Positions 42,125 to 54,048 of a DNA stretch of 64,000 nt are shown piece after piece. The DNA is from Trichobilharzia szidati (Eukaryota > Platyhelminthes > Trematoda > Strigeidida > Schistosomatidae): assembly GCA_944472155.2 (NCBI GenBank), contig OX235272.1:14616354-14680353 (forward strand), in the 5' to 3' direction. The notes beneath the pieces were generated by a model. The model made no database searches. It saw only the letters and a program-made list of their open reading frames with translations, and was not told the DNA's origin. Within the stretch, counting starts at the first letter, position 1, and every line of letters starts with the position of its first letter. The translations under genes and the position numbers were made by a program.

Positions 42125-43485
42125 GAAATATAGTATAATTATATTTCAATAGTTTACACACAATGATAAGTTTTGGAATTCTGTCTGACAACAACATATT
42201 TCACATTCGAAGGGAAAATATACCAACAAAATGAAGGAGTGGCCATGGGATCGCCTATCTCACCAATAATAGCTGACATCTTCATGGATTATCGAGAAGA
42301 GAATGCCCTTAAACCATTCAGGTCATCACTAAAATGTTGGTGGAGATATTTAGACGGCACACTAGTAATAGTGAAAAAAAACGACATTTAGAAACTCTTC
42401 TCACACATAAACAGCCATGTTGACTCAATAAAATTCACTATGGAAGTAGAGAATGAAATTAGGGAACTACCTATGTTAGACTGCAAAATACAAAGAATAA
42501 CAGATGGTAGCATTAAAACGACGCTATATAGAAGAACCACACACTCTGGAAGATTCCTTGATTATCACTCAGCTCATCCACTCACGGTGAAACGAGGATT
42601 AATACAAGGTCTTGCAGATAGAATACGTAGACTTAAAACAACGCCAGAGGACCAGTGTAGAGAAATAAACGTCCTATTCAAAATGCTACTCGAAAACAAC
42701 TACCCGAAAGAATTTATAGAAGATAATTTTAAAAAAAGAGGGTAAAACCGAAGAATAATAAGATGGAAGAACGCAAAAAGACAGTCACAATACCACATAA
42801 AAACGGTACATCAGAGGCAATTCAAAGAAACCTCAAAAATATCGGCATTCACACAACTTTTAAACCGACAAATCTAATCAAAAATAAAATAAATCAACTG
42901 AAAGATCCCATAAAAATGATGGATAAAAGCAACTTGATTTACAAAATATCTTGTGCTGACTGTCCGACTAAATATGATGGGCAAACGTCCAGATCACTCA
43001 AAATAAGAGTGAATGAACATAAACGCCTAACCAAAGGTCAACTAACAGGAACACAAACCTACAAGAATCTTGAAAATAATTCATCGATAGCTGCACATGC
43101 ATGGGACAAAAACCACAATATCGATTGGGACAATGTGTGTATTCTAAAAACTAACATGAACAAATGGAAAGAAAGACTTGTAACAGAATCGATATTGATT
43201 AAAGTCACACCGGATACGTGTAACAAGGGTGACTCAGTACAACTATCAACAACTTGGAATATAATTCTGGATACAAAAACATGAATGAACGCGGCATATA
43301 ACTCAAATACAAAAAAACATGAATGAGCAAAAATAATGAACTATATATATGAGTAGAAATCATAAATGTGTGAATCAAACAATTCCAACAGTGGTGTGAA
43401 CACGGGCAGTAATTTTGCTCGAAATATTACCAATAACAAAACTTACCATTGTGTGTAAACTATTGAAATATAATTATACTTTATT
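42125..43485 (+). pseudogene. Penelope-like element with short terminal inverted repeats
   Basis: Inverted ends of about 40 bases (42128-42170 and 43434-43480, around AATAGTTTACACACAATG) enclose a 5'-truncated PLE. RT part: NEGVAMGSPISPIIADIF, then WRYLDGTLVIVKK, so the catalytic YxDD has become YLDG; a stop follows. LPMLDCKIQ and RGLIQGLADRIRRL follow. The GIY-YIG part is an open frame at 42763-43284: SNLIYKISCADC, KYDGQTSRSLKIRVNEHK (YIG is YDG), NWKERLVTES-like end. Both catalytic sites carry substitutions, so the copy is dead although long frames remain. Confidence 0.85.
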
Positions 43486-44394
43486 TGATCTAATCCACAA
43501 TGCTGAAACTTTTTACTGATATTAATTATTGGGTGACTTAATCAAAGAAGTATAGAGTTTGAAGATTTGATCTCTTTCACTTGGTTGTAACGGATAGATA
43601 GGAGAGGCAGTTATATACTTTTTGCAGAAAGGAAACTGTGATAGGTAAATGGAAGTTCTGTGATTCGTGGAATCTATCATGGAATATATGGACGACCACA
43701 ATCTATAGAATTTCACCAATTCCACGATTGTTCCATCCCTTGTTCACATATTCATAATGCCTATGATAAGGAACTGTTCATTAGAGGTAAGATTAGCTCA
43801 CCTGATGCGTATACATCATCAGATATTTCTCAGTGAGGTCGACATTGAGTACAATCTCGATCTTTGCATAGAAAGATCATGTCCAGTTTCTCCTGAAGGA
43901 TCCAGTGGTAAGGGAAACTGCAAAGACTGATCCAGTACCGCTATCAACTGAGAGAAACTGATCTACATCTTGTGGATAGAATGATTAGTGGACTTTATTA
44001 TAGCTATAATGCAGCTATAAATAATCTACAACTGCGATTTTTCCATTGAATTGATTTGGACTCTTTTTTAGTGTGAATATGTACTATTTCATTCTAAATT
44101 ATTTTTAATTTGGTTGACTGTTGTTCTGCTGTAAGTACATGCATCTATGTCGACTACCTTTGTCTCTTTTACTTATGATTTTGAAGACATTGCATAGTTA
44201 ACGAGAATGATATCATTCTAAATGCATTCTAAATTCTTCCAGCACAATACGTGTACTAGCCATACTCAGTTTGCATCTGTAGACAATGTTGCGAACGGCA
44301 TCCAGTGAAGTGTATTCGCTTCGGTCAGGTTTCTCAGTTGCAGACAATTTTTAATCGGAAAATTTTCTTCCACTGACGGTGGAGATGCTATGCT
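43486..44394. other. Unassigned sequence
   Basis: No recognised gene or repeat. The minus frame at 43522-43725 lacks a known domain. Confidence 0.35.
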
Positions 44395-45470
44395 ATTACA
44401 AGGCACATCAATTGGAACGATAATGTTTTGGGGAGTACACAGAGTCTTCTGAACACCTTGAGCAGCAATCTTCGTGTGTGTGGCATGCGATTTGCCCCTG
44501 TAAAATGTAAGATGCTGCTACAGGACTCGACTACGTCAACCCCTAGATTAGTGATAGGGAGTGAAGTGTTAGAACACGTTGACCACTTCACCTATTTGGG
44601 AAGTTGTATCAGCACCAACGGACTGATTGGCGACGAAATCTCAGCACGGATCCAAAAAGCTCGAGCTGCTTTCGCTAACTTACACCATCTCTGGCGTAGG
44701 CATGACTTCCGGCTATCAACCAAGGGACGTGTGTACTGCCCAGCAGTTCGCTCCGTCCTTCTCTATGGCTCTGAAACATGGCCAATACGAGTTGAAGACA
44801 TGAAAAGCTTGACTGTTTTTTATCATAGATGTCTACGATCTCTTTCTCACGTTAGGTGGCATAATAAGGTAAGTAATGTTGACGTCAGGTGTAGAGTGTT
44901 GGGCAAAGAGGGAAAATCAATCAATCGAAGAGGCTATAAAGTTACATAGATTGAGATGGCTAGGTCACGTGCTGCGCATTCCTAACCATCGCCTCTCCCA
45001 CCGCGACGGGCATTACTAGCTAGCTGATATATAGGTGCAGGTTGGAAAAGAGTAAGTGGTGACCAAACAAAAACATCGCATCAATCAATCCATAAGATCC
45101 TTGACAGTTAAACTGAGTCAGGTAGGGAGATGCAGACTTCCGGGTTGGTTGGGGCCCTCGGGACTCTAACAATCAATGGCTGGAGACAGACAATAGGTGA
45201 CATGGCTCAAATTCATTATCAATGGCGCAGATGTATTCAGTCTCTGTAATATTCAGTCTCATATTCCTTTCTACCATTACTCATTCTGTTTCACTCTTAT
45301 TCTTGTCAAAACTCTATTGATTCTCTTCACTCATCTTCTTGTCTTGTCTACCTTTGTGTGGTATTTGGAATGTGGCAACTCGAACTGCTGCACTTGGGTG
45401 CCAAGTTCTATGTTGAATCCAGACAGAGAGATTTTCTGAGACGTCGATAGAATGTTGACTTATGTCGTCT
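44395..45470 (+). pseudogene. Non-LTR retrotransposon family B, C-terminal part, best copy
   Basis: The open frame 44428-44949 (173 codons) reads [60 protein letters not shown] and CRVLGKEGKSI, then a frameshift to RLRWLGHVLRIPNHRL. The 3' UTR has ACATGGCTCAAATTCATTAT and GTGGCAACTCGAACTGCTGC, shared with 41640. The RT catalytic box lies upstream of the truncation and is absent. Confidence 0.8.
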
Positions 45471-46351
45471 TACGTCAAAATCAGCTTCTACTGCATCGTA
45501 ACAGATAACTGGTAAATAAACTTACTTAGTCTCAAATTCTTCCGGCGGTGTCTTTCGACATTAGGGGCTGGTCTATTGTCAATGATGTCGCTTAGTGGAT
45601 AATCCAGCTGAACTAAGAACCGTTAAAACTCATGTTAGCTGGAAAAAAATCGAATCCCGCAGCCTAAACAACAAATACGCTTGGTATGATCTTTCAAATG
45701 TACAGTACTGTAATAAGTCTAATATAAAACATAGAAGTATGCAATGAATGACCTAGAAAAATTCGTAAACAAGGAGGTTAGACAAACGCCCAGCTTACTC
45801 CCCGCAGTGGAAATACAAACTGTGAATTCAACTGCTTCTTTTCCAACTTGGATTACAAACCATTAAAAGACTTCTAATGAAAAGGCCTATTAGGGTGTAT
45901 TCAGAAACTAAAGAGTATATTTCATTGATTACTTATATTGAAAAGCACATTATATTATATTTTATGTGTTACTAATGACTAACTCAGATTCATTGTAACG
46001 CAGTTAAGCAAAGTCATCTGTCATTGGTTCAAGAAGTAGATATGGGTTATTCCGATTGGTTGATTTCCAGCCAACGAACGTTCATATCAGTGCCCCAAAC
46101 ATTCTGCAATGCACCCGAGGTCTGGGATAGGCAACGTCGAAGTCGTAAACCATTATTATTTCCTCAGTGCACGAAATGTTTCAGTTACATTTAATCCGGT
46201 TGTGCATAATATTAGTATTCATTAGTGTAAGGAGGAAACAGCCGTTGAAAATGCGTTTGTATTGTAATAACGAAATGTAACCTAGCAAACGTAGCTGTAT
46301 ACCTACACGACCTGTATTGGTAGTCTAGGTACTTCAAACACACTATGAGAC
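45471..46351. other. Unassigned sequence
   Basis: I see no recognised feature. Confidence 0.35.
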
Positions 46352-47035
46352 GTATGGAAGGGACCTGAAAGAAACAACCTCCTTCACCAACCAACCTGGG
46401 AAGCATCGTTTCAACTACAGGCCAGCGGAACTGACGAGGATATCAAAGCAAGAATCGGAAAAGCAAGACAAGCTTTCACTACTCTCAAGTCTGTGTGGAG
46501 GTCAACAGCCCTACTCAGCATCAAAACGAAGATAAGATCCGGATTTTCAACTCCAATGTGAAGTCAGTCGGTGCTACTATACGGATCAGAGACTTGCACT
46601 GTGCGTCATAAAGAGCATCTCAAACAAACTACAGACCTTCATTAACAGCTAGTTGTCTTCGCCCAATACTCCACTCAAGATGAGATGGCCAACCAGAAAA
46701 GATCAGCAACAGAGAGGGATCTCTGGCAATGAGCGAACCAACTCAGCAGGAACGGATTGTGAAACAAATAGGCAGGAAGAAATTTAGACGGATTGGCTGG
46801 CCATACTCTGAGGAAACCATCAAGTGACATCACTAGACAAGTCATCGCTCGAGTGCAACCCGGCCGAAAGGGAAGCGGCGAGTTGGTCGTCAGTGGGAGG
46901 GTGTGTGGCTTGGAGGAGGAGATGAAAAGGTGTGGGCAGACTTGGAGCCAGGTGAAGACTCTAGCAGAGAACCGAAAGTAATGGAGACACACGGCTGAAG
47001 CCTTATGTTCCTCTAGGAATTAAAGGAAACAATAA
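46352..47035 (+). pseudogene. RTE-like LINE 3' end
   Basis: Starts at the GRDLKETTSF-like segment and runs through STxxxSIKTKIRSGFSTPM-like and [20 protein letters not shown] (46796-46855) to CTCTAGGAATTAAAGGAAAC with an AATAATTCTAATAAT tail. Older than the copies at 20757 and 30372 but without their internal tandem expansions. Confidence 0.8.
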
Positions 47036-47489
47036 TTCTAATAATGGTACGTATATTCTATTCATCACAAGTAGTCTATTATTCATATGTTACGTATAAC
47101 AGCACTGTATTACAGGAAGTCTTTAGGTAATAAAAAGACGACCACATCACTCTCCTTGTATTATTATTCAGCATCAGCAGGCTCTTACATGATGTCATTG
47201 ACAATAGCATTTTTATTACAATACACAACAGTTTACCAAACAAGTGGCGATATGTTTGTTAACAATAATTAGTCAGTGTCAAAATGTTAATGGGTTGATA
47301 ATTAACGAAGAAAATCAATACACACAATTAAAAGGTAGAAATGGATAGAATAAATTCATTTTACAAGGATAACAGGTAATTAAAGATGAAGTAGTCAGAA
47401 AAAATAAAATAATTTGGACAATTATAATTTTTATAATTTTAAAGGTTTAGAGGGAGGCGGGTGAAGTAGTCCGGTTTATACAGTCATGT
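47036..47489. other. Unassigned sequence
   Basis: I see no recognised feature. Confidence 0.3.
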
Positions 47490-47935
47490 AACGATGGCCA
47501 CGGTAAGGAAAGTGGCTGTCCAAAGTTCTTCTGAACACACAGGTTTGGCTTCTTAAGGTGGATTCCTATTGCTTCAGCTGTCTGTAGAAGAAGAACTCGT
47601 AGAGCAAAGTTAAGATTAGTCGGAATGCGATAAATAATTTTAAATGCAGTATTAACATCAACCTTATGCTCAGTATCAACAAGGTGTGCTAAAATAGAAC
47701 TACGAATAGATCTTGTTTGTCCCTTGCTTAACCATGTTGGATGATGTTCGGAAATACGGCGATGAAACTGCCTAATTGTACGCCCGATGTAGCTGGCTCC
47801 GTAGCTGCATTAAAACTGGTAGATACACATAGAAGGGACAAATTTAGGTAGTTTATCCTTATTTCTCGACCGTAGAATAGGGGTGGTTGTGAAGAGACAA
47901 CGTACCTCTGTTGCATAATAAGCTGTTGACCACGT
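47490..47935 (-). pseudogene. Penelope-like element, GIY-YIG C-terminus, minus strand
   Basis: On the minus strand a nearly continuous frame with one stop: GASYIGRTIRQFHRRISEHH, PTWLSKGQTRSIRSSILAHL, KIIYRIPTNLNF, TAEAIGIHLKKPNLCVQKNF, GQPLSLPW. It matches the C-terminus at 17934-18250 closely, with YIG intact. The RT domain is missing. Only part of it (47728-47916) appears in another frame, so it is easily missed. Confidence 0.8.
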
Positions 47936-48159
47936 CACTCAATTTCATTGTTTATTTTGTTATCGTAAAATAAATTTCACGAAATAAGTTGCAGTATACT
48001 GAAACTATCACTAGTGAACTAGTGAAAGGTAATAAAAGTGCCTCATTACACCCATTAAAATTACATGTAGTTATGACTTTTTATGCATATTACGTCTTAT
48101 AAGTTGGGATCACTTTTCACTTCGATAAACAATAAGTGTTGTCGCATCCGATCGATTAA
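47936..48159. other. Unassigned AT-rich spacer
   Basis: I see no recognised feature. Confidence 0.3.
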
Positions 48160-48375
48160 TTTTTTTGGTCCTGGGATATGCGGGTGAAAACGAGGGCAGT
48201 TTTCTGTTCAAATTTGGTCAAGGTGGGCTGTTTTCGATTGTAGTATGGGTAAAGTGGGAATAAGTGGGCTATTTTAGAAAAATGATATAGGCAAAGGGGG
48301 AAAACGCGGGCAACGATTTTCCGGAGACATGGGTAATGTGGGAAAATATAGACAACACGGAGAAAAGTGGGGAGA
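48160..48375. repeat. Degenerate G-rich tandem repeat
   Basis: Loosely repeated units such as GTAAAGTGGGAATAAGTGGG, GGGGGAAAACGCGGGCAACG and GTAATGTGGGAAAATATAGA. G runs lie on the plus strand, opposite to the C-rich arrays at 49110 and 51295. Confidence 0.55.
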
Positions 48376-49109
48376 AGTGTGGGATTACGTTTTTGTAGCG
48401 CAAACATACTTACAGGTGAACTGCATGAGGTGAGGCACATTTTTATTTATCCATTGGGGAGTTGGATCAACACGAAGTTTGACTATTTCATTTCAATCAT
48501 TATGACGCGTTTGTCTATGTCAGAGTTAACTGCTGAAGCCGCGACTTCAAATTCATTCTTGTGCACTCTTAGCCTGGTGAGTTAAGTGCTGACAGTGCAA
48601 TGTCTATTTTAAGTTTATTAAAATGGATACCGAAAGTGAAGTAGTACCAATTGTGAGTGATGTGAATCCCCTTAGACGCCTTGGAAGTACTTTATTCCCT
48701 TTAATATAGCCTTGTGCTTCAGTATGGTTTGAAAAAGAGACATGTCACCGATCCACATTGCATAGAAGAAATAAAAGATTGAAGTTGCAGTTACTTTGTA
48801 ACCTTGGCAAGAGGATAACACCCGATTATAGCGTCGGAGTTGGTGAATGTCTTTCAGGAGGAACTCCGTGTAGCGTAGAAAATGTGAAGACTGACCTGCA
48901 TATCACCTTCACAAGTGGGTTTTTTAGCTTTTCTATTTGATGATTTATAAGGTGATGCTGCTGGCGCTCCGTCGTCTCATGAGAAAACTTCCAATAACAT
49001 ATAAGAAAGCAATTCGAACACAAAATATAGCGCGACAGTCTTAAGGGTTATGATGACCACTAACATTCCCTTGGATGATGGTGAGAAGAATGAAACCATC
49101 TTATTCGAA
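48376..49109. other. Unassigned sequence before the minisatellite
   Basis: Short frames at 48367-48585 and 48758-48940 (plus) have no recognised domain. Given the transposase relic at 50160, it may be part of the same mobile unit, but nothing shows this directly. Confidence 0.3.
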
Positions 49110-49280
49110 TATTGTCCCCTCTGGCAGCAGAATGTCCCCCTTTTACTCGCATATTGTCCCCTCAATCATCAGAATATCCCCCTTTTACTCTCATATTTTC
49201 CCCTCAATCACCAGAATGTCCCCCTTTTACTCTCATATTGTCCCCTGAATCACCAGAATGTCCCCCTTTTATTCTCATCC
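49110..49280. repeat. 42-bp minisatellite, left array
   Basis: About four units of AATGTCCCCCTTTTACTCTC followed by ATATTGTCCCCTGAATCACCAG-type sequence (42 bases). The period is a multiple of three, so the plus strand reads as a 14-residue repeat (NVPLLLSYCPLNHQ), which makes a misleading open frame at 49050-49325. Confidence 0.85.
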
Positions 49281-49289
49281 TCTTTCCCT

Positions 49290-49640
49290 TTTCTCTTCAC
49301 TTCAAACATCTCACAATTCAAATAAATTTTGGTTTCGGAAATGAATACATTTAATTTGTGTATTGGTTAAAGGAAATAATGTTAACAAAAATTCGGAAAG
49401 TGAATTCTTTAGGATTAATGAATATTCAGATTTACAAATGATACACACAAGTAATTATAATATATTCTCAATTTTTACATGAGTGACGCCAGTTTACAGG
49501 CTTTATCAATGGAGCACATCAAGAAATATGGAAATATTGTCTTCGCGTTAACAAAAAAACCCAATTATGTTTCGGGTGGATTACAAATACTTGGGAAAAT
49601 AATAAAGCTTGAAGTCATATGAAGTCTGAATGCAGCTTTA
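49290..49640. repeat. Direct repeat flanking the transposase relic, left (with antisense CR1 tail)
   Basis: It matches 51590-51897 in order and orientation. Near 49440-49505 it contains the reverse complement of the CR1-like 3' end (GCCTGTAAACTGGCGTC on the minus strand), then a segment also found inverted at 62780-62910. Confidence 0.75.
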
Positions 49641-50159
49641 CATGTGCTCCCCGTCATCAAGTAGATCCATTGAACTATCCTGAAAAGGGAAAAAATTTAG
49701 TTAGGTAGTAATCAACGGTGACACTTATACGGACATTTGACATAACAATAATGATATATTAAACGTGTTTATTTAGCCATAAAAACTTACTTAATTATTG
49801 AGTACAAATCAAATTATTCGTTTACATATAAACACTCACGCTGAAAGACCTTCAGTTTGAGTATTTTCACAGCATTCATTTAATTAAATTGTCACTTACA
49901 GCACAGATCCTCTGGTCACTCTTCTTATTGTCAACAGCAACCTGTGAAAAATAAAAAGAGAATTTCGTTGATTGACATTCATACAATGAAACGGTTTGTA
50001 GTATAGTAACTTTAATTTAACAAAAACTGTTTACTTACTCTTGGCCGGCTCCCTCTTTTTTCTACATGATCACGTACATCGTGGAAGTATGCCTTAGTAG
50101 TGTCTTTCAAAATTTTCATTACTTCGTCCTCGGGCATCGTAGCAGAAGCGAACTTGCTG
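49641..50159. other. Unassigned sequence
   Basis: Between the left direct repeat and the transposase relic. It may hold the C-terminal end of the transposase gene, but I can read nothing firm. Confidence 0.3.
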
Positions 50160-51290
50160 ACAATGATGGCTGAGGGGAATATTTAAATAAATACGGTCCC
50201 ATTTCATGGACATCTTCCACTAAGTGTCTGCAACAGACAATGAATATTATAAACTAAGTGCTCCCTGCCATAAATCACTTCAAACTCATTGGGGAAGTTC
50301 ACTAACTCATCTCTGCAACCTTTCAAGTAATTGCGATGAGACTTTATGTGAGACAGGAGGTAAACTGCTAAAGTAAGTCTCTGGAAGTTGCAGTATATTC
50401 CGGGTGGCATAGTGAGTGTCCTTAAGTAATACAGGTCCTAGGTAGAGGAGGAAGATGCGACATTCAGTGGCCTTCCACCGACTGACTTCGGTGAGCCCCC
50501 TACATTTTCTCGGGGTGTCATTCTAGCACAAGTTAATACCTTCCCGTCTATGTTTTCAAGCATGGGCCGGATTATGTGCATCTCCTTTGTTTTAGCTAAG
50601 TCTTGCCATTGACTTATAAGCTTCCTCACTACCCCTAAATATACTAGGTGCATTGGGTCAACAGGGAAGCACTCATCCATATCAAGGTTTAATTCCTCAA
50701 AAACACACTGTCCACGGTGGTGGCTTGACTGCATCCTTTGACGGAAGCTGTCATCAGTCCGAAATGGAAAAATTCCATTTTCGAATGTCATCCTGCCGCC
50801 AAGTTTTCTTCCGGAAACCGCGCATTTGTCACAACCTGCGCTGGCATTATCACCTACTATAAATTTCACGTCCGCTCTAGCCGGTGCATCACAGATGACG
50901 GCTGTCAAACGAACGTGGAAGTGCCTGTTCAGTCTGGTAATGTGTATGTATGCCTTGACTTAATATATCCTTTAGCTCAGATACTAAGTCATTGCATAAC
51001 TCTTTATAACTGCTCGGTTTGCTAGGACTACCGAATATACCTATCAGGAGTACTCTACTGAGGAGCGGTGCTACCTAACAAGGGCCATAGCTGCTGGTTA
51101 GAAGACTTAGAGATGGACAATCCGTCGACATTCAACTGCAGATCAATCTTGTTGTAGGTACTTTCAACCACAGACATCTCCATGTGGTGCCCCAATCCTA
51201 CAAACATGGGAAAAATCGTGTTAAAAAGGGGAGAAAAACAGGACATTCCATTTAGAGAATAACGGGACAAAATTCCGAAATGGGACAATT
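50160..51290 (-). pseudogene. Tnp2-like (CACTA/EnSpm superfamily) transposase relic
   Basis: Minus-strand segments in family order, in shifting frames: LNVDGLSISKSSNQQLWPLL (51100-51180), LIGIFGSPSKPSS (near 51010), VICDAPARADVKFIVGDNAS and CDKCAVSG (zinc-binding-like Cys pair, 50820-50905), FRTDDSFRQRMQSSHHRGQC, LDMDECFPVDPMHLVYLGVV (50645-50705), then FPNEFEVIYGREHLVYNIHC (50240-50310). The VDGL..KSS..QLWP, ICDAPARA and PLD.MHLV.LGV motifs mark the Tnp2-type transposases seen in metazoan CACTA-like elements. At least two frameshifts; no terminal CACTA repeats are identified. Confidence 0.75.
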
Positions 51291-51294
51291 GTCC

Positions 51295-51590
51295 CCTTTC
51301 ACCCCGACGACAAACACTGTCCCCTTTTCAGACACATTTTGCCCTGAATCACCAGAAACTCCCCCTTTTACTCGCATATGTTCCCCTTAATTACCAGAAT
51401 GTTCATCTTTTACTCGCATATAGTCCCCTTACTCACCAGAATTTCCCCGCTTCACTCGCATATAGTCCCCTTAGTCACAAGAATGTCCCCTTTTTACTCT
51501 CCTATTGACCCCTAATCACCAATATGTCCCGCTTTCAATTGCGTATTGTCCACTGAATGACAAGAATGTCCCCCTTTTACATGCATCCTC
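51295..51590. repeat. 42-bp minisatellite, right array
   Basis: Six to seven degenerate units of the same 42-base motif as at 49110 (for example CACCAGAATTTCCCCGCTTC, TCACAAGAATGTCCCCTTTT), same orientation. More diverged than the left array. Confidence 0.8.
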
Positions 51591-51897
51591 TTTCCCTTTT
51601 TCTCTTGACATCAAACAACTCACAGTGCAAATATATTTTGGTTATCGATATAAATATATTTAATTTGTGCATTGGTTAAACGAATAAAAGTTAACAACAA
51701 TTCGGAAAATGAATTCTTTAGGATTAATGAATATTCAGATTTACAAATGATACACACAAGTAATTATAATATATTCTCAATTTTTACATGAGTGACGCCA
51801 GTTTACAGGCTTTATCAATGGAGCACATCAAGAAATATGGAAATATTGTCGTCGCGTTAACAAAGAAAAACCCAAGTATGTTTCGAATTGATTACGA
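51591..51897. repeat. Direct repeat flanking the transposase relic, right
   Basis: Right partner of 49290-49640, including the antisense CR1 3' end (51760-51812). It runs into a TA microsatellite (51898-51922) at the border of the LTR element. Confidence 0.75.
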
Positions 51898-51922
51898 ATT
51901 ATATATATATATATATATATAT

Positions 51923-52208
51923 TGTTGCTGCTATATTTTGACTGAACTAGAGTACACGTATCTTCTAGTATTTCCTCGCGTTTACAATTGTGCCCTAACG
52001 TTGCGATTACTCGACATCCGCAACGTAATTCAAAAGGCACTTGCGAAGGAATACGATAGTGTATTATTGCAGCAATCAAGATTCAAAAACCGAGCGAGTA
52101 CAAAAGTATCAATTGTTAACATGCAAGATTTAGAGTAATAAACAAATCAAAGTACAATTACATAGTGAAAGCATACTGCGATGATGAGTAATAAAACGGG
52201 TCACTACA
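51923..52208 (-). repeat. LTR (minus-strand 3' LTR)
   Basis: 286 bases, TG...CA on the minus strand, preceded there by the polypurine tract at 52209-52219. Confidence 0.8.
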
Positions 52209-52565
52209 ATAGCCCCTCCGTAGAATGCAGGTAAATGAAGTTTACCTGTATTCGGAATGATATTGTAAATTATAATTACAGAAGAAATATATACGAGTTT
52301 TTGGCATGAAAACCGAATTGAGGATTTTAAGTTTTTGAGGTTTGATACTATAACTGTATATATGCAAAAATGTTAACAACTTCGAAACGAACCGAAATGT
52401 TTAGAAAGTTGTGCAAAATGTAACAATAAAAGCAGAAAAATTATTATTAGAATAATAATGAGGTTGTTATTGTTAAGAGTTACAGAATAGATTTATATCT
52501 CAACATACAGTTAATAGTATAGTAATAAGGTAGTATGGAAATGAATTGGGTAAACATTCAGTTAC

Positions 52566-53264
52566 CTCTATTTCCATGAAAGCTGGTTGTACAAGTGGAA
52601 TTGTACAAGAAGAGATGGCTGTGCCAGAGAAGAGTGCAGCAGTAGCTGCTGCTGATACGGTTGAAAGTGAACGTCCGTCAGTGTGTTGTTGTTGTTGCTG
52701 GGGTGTTGTTACTCGGCGTTGAGGAGTAACTTGAATTGATGTTTGCTGAGGTTGGAGAGTAGAAGTTGGTTGATTGATAGGCATTCCAGCAGAAGCAATG
52801 GGCATAAACTGTGGTATACCAGTGATTTGAATCAACTGACCGTTAGGACCAACACCATGACTTTTAATGGAGCTCCTGGTGCCAGAGTGATAAACTGGGG
52901 AGTAACATCGGAGCATGCAGCTACAGTACCAGGTTGACCACTGACAGAGACGTCAGTTGCCATCATTGTTGCTGATGTTGTTGAATATAAGCTTGCTGTT
53001 GAGCTGGTTGTAACTGATGAGCTTGTGCTTGAATCTGTTGTTGTTGAGGTGATTGGGTAAACTGTTGTAATTGAACAGCTGTAGGACGGCTTGAGTAAAT
53101 GGAGTTGCAGACCATTGTAAGAGTGTTTGCACACCTGTAGACAATGCTGAAGCTTGAGGACAGAGAACTGGAATTGAGGTGTTGCATAACAGCCAGCTGC
53201 TACAGCTGCCTGAGTATCAGGGTGAACTGGGATAGCAGTCGCTGTGCCGCCAGGTCCGGAGGTA
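52566..53264 (-). pseudogene. Captured Gln-rich exon inside the LTR element, copy 1
   Basis: On the minus strand a 699-base block lies between an AG acceptor-like site (TTTCTGCTAAAAG, ending at 53265) and a donor GTAACT (52560-52565). Coding-like segments read TSGPGGTATAIPVHPDTQAA, TQSPQQQQIQAQAHQLQPAQ, TVAACSDVTPQFITLAPGAP, GPNGQLIQITGIPQFMPIAS and LQPQQTSIQVTPQRRVTTPQ. They lie in different frames, so at least four frame changes have occurred. The composition (Gln, Thr, Ser, Pro) resembles a transcription-factor activation region; I do not recognise the gene. It is in sense orientation with respect to the element. Confidence 0.6.
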
Positions 53265-53405
53265 CTTTTAGCAGAAATATCAGTAATTATACATCCAAAT
53301 GTTATGAAGTAATAAAAGTTAATGCGACGGCAAAGATGATTTATTCTACTGTGTATACTTCGAAATGATGTAGTCCATCAATCAGCTATGTCGGGCTCGC
53401 CAATT

Positions 53406-53691
53406 TGTTGCTGCTATATTTTGACTGAACTAGAGTACACGTATCTTCTAGTATTTCCTCGCGTTTACAATTGTGCCCTAACGTTGCGATTACTCGACAT
53501 CCGCAACGTAATTCAAAAGGCACTTGCGAAGGAATACGATAGTGTATTATTGCAGCAATCAAGATTCAAAAACCGAGCGAGTACAAAAGTATCAATTGTT
53601 AACATGCAAGATTTAGAGTAATAAACAAATCAAAGTACAATTACATAGTGAAAGCATACTGCGATGATGAGTAATAAAACGGGTCACTACA
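53406..53691 (-). repeat. LTR (shared middle LTR)
   Basis: Same 286 bases as at 51923-52208. Tandem elements sharing one LTR usually arise by unequal recombination or by insertion of a concatemer. Confidence 0.8.
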
Positions 53692-54048
53692 ATAGCCCCT
53701 CCGTAGAATGCAGGTAAATGAAGTTTACCTGTATTCGGAATGATATTGTAAATTATAATTACAGAAGAAATATATACGAGTTTTTGGCATGAAAACCGAA
53801 TTGAGGATTTTAAGTTTTTGAGGTTTGATACTATAACTGTATATATGCAAAAATGTTAACAACTTCGAAACGAACCGAAATGTTTAGAAAGTTGTGCAAA
53901 ATGTAACAATAAAAGCAGAAAAATTATTATTAGAATAATAATGAGGTTGTTATTGTTAAGAGTTACAGAATAGATTTATATCTCAACATACAGTTAATAG
54001 TATAGTAATAAGGTAGTATGGAAATGAATTGGGTAAACATTCAGTTAC

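Noticed and set aside
49050..49325. Open frame of 91 codons with a 14-residue repeat
   Set aside because: It is produced by the 42-base minisatellite, whose period is a multiple of three; no start context, domain or continuation.
49110..51590. Regular 42-base repeats as a CRISPR-like array
   Set aside because: Units are contiguous tandem repeats with no unique spacers, in a eukaryotic genome.
51788..52138. 116-codon plus-strand frame repeated at 53388 and 54871
   Set aside because: It lies across the LTR on the strand opposite to the element; the repetition is due to the LTR copies.
52201..52212. CACTACAATAG at the LTR border as a CACTA transposon end
   Set aside because: The same bases form the TG...CA LTR terminus next to a polypurine tract and are repeated at all three LTRs; there is no inverted partner. 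The LTR reading explains more.
52743..53368. Plus-strand frames in the LTR element internal region
   Set aside because: The minus strand has the coding-like composition and splice signals; the plus frames are shadows.
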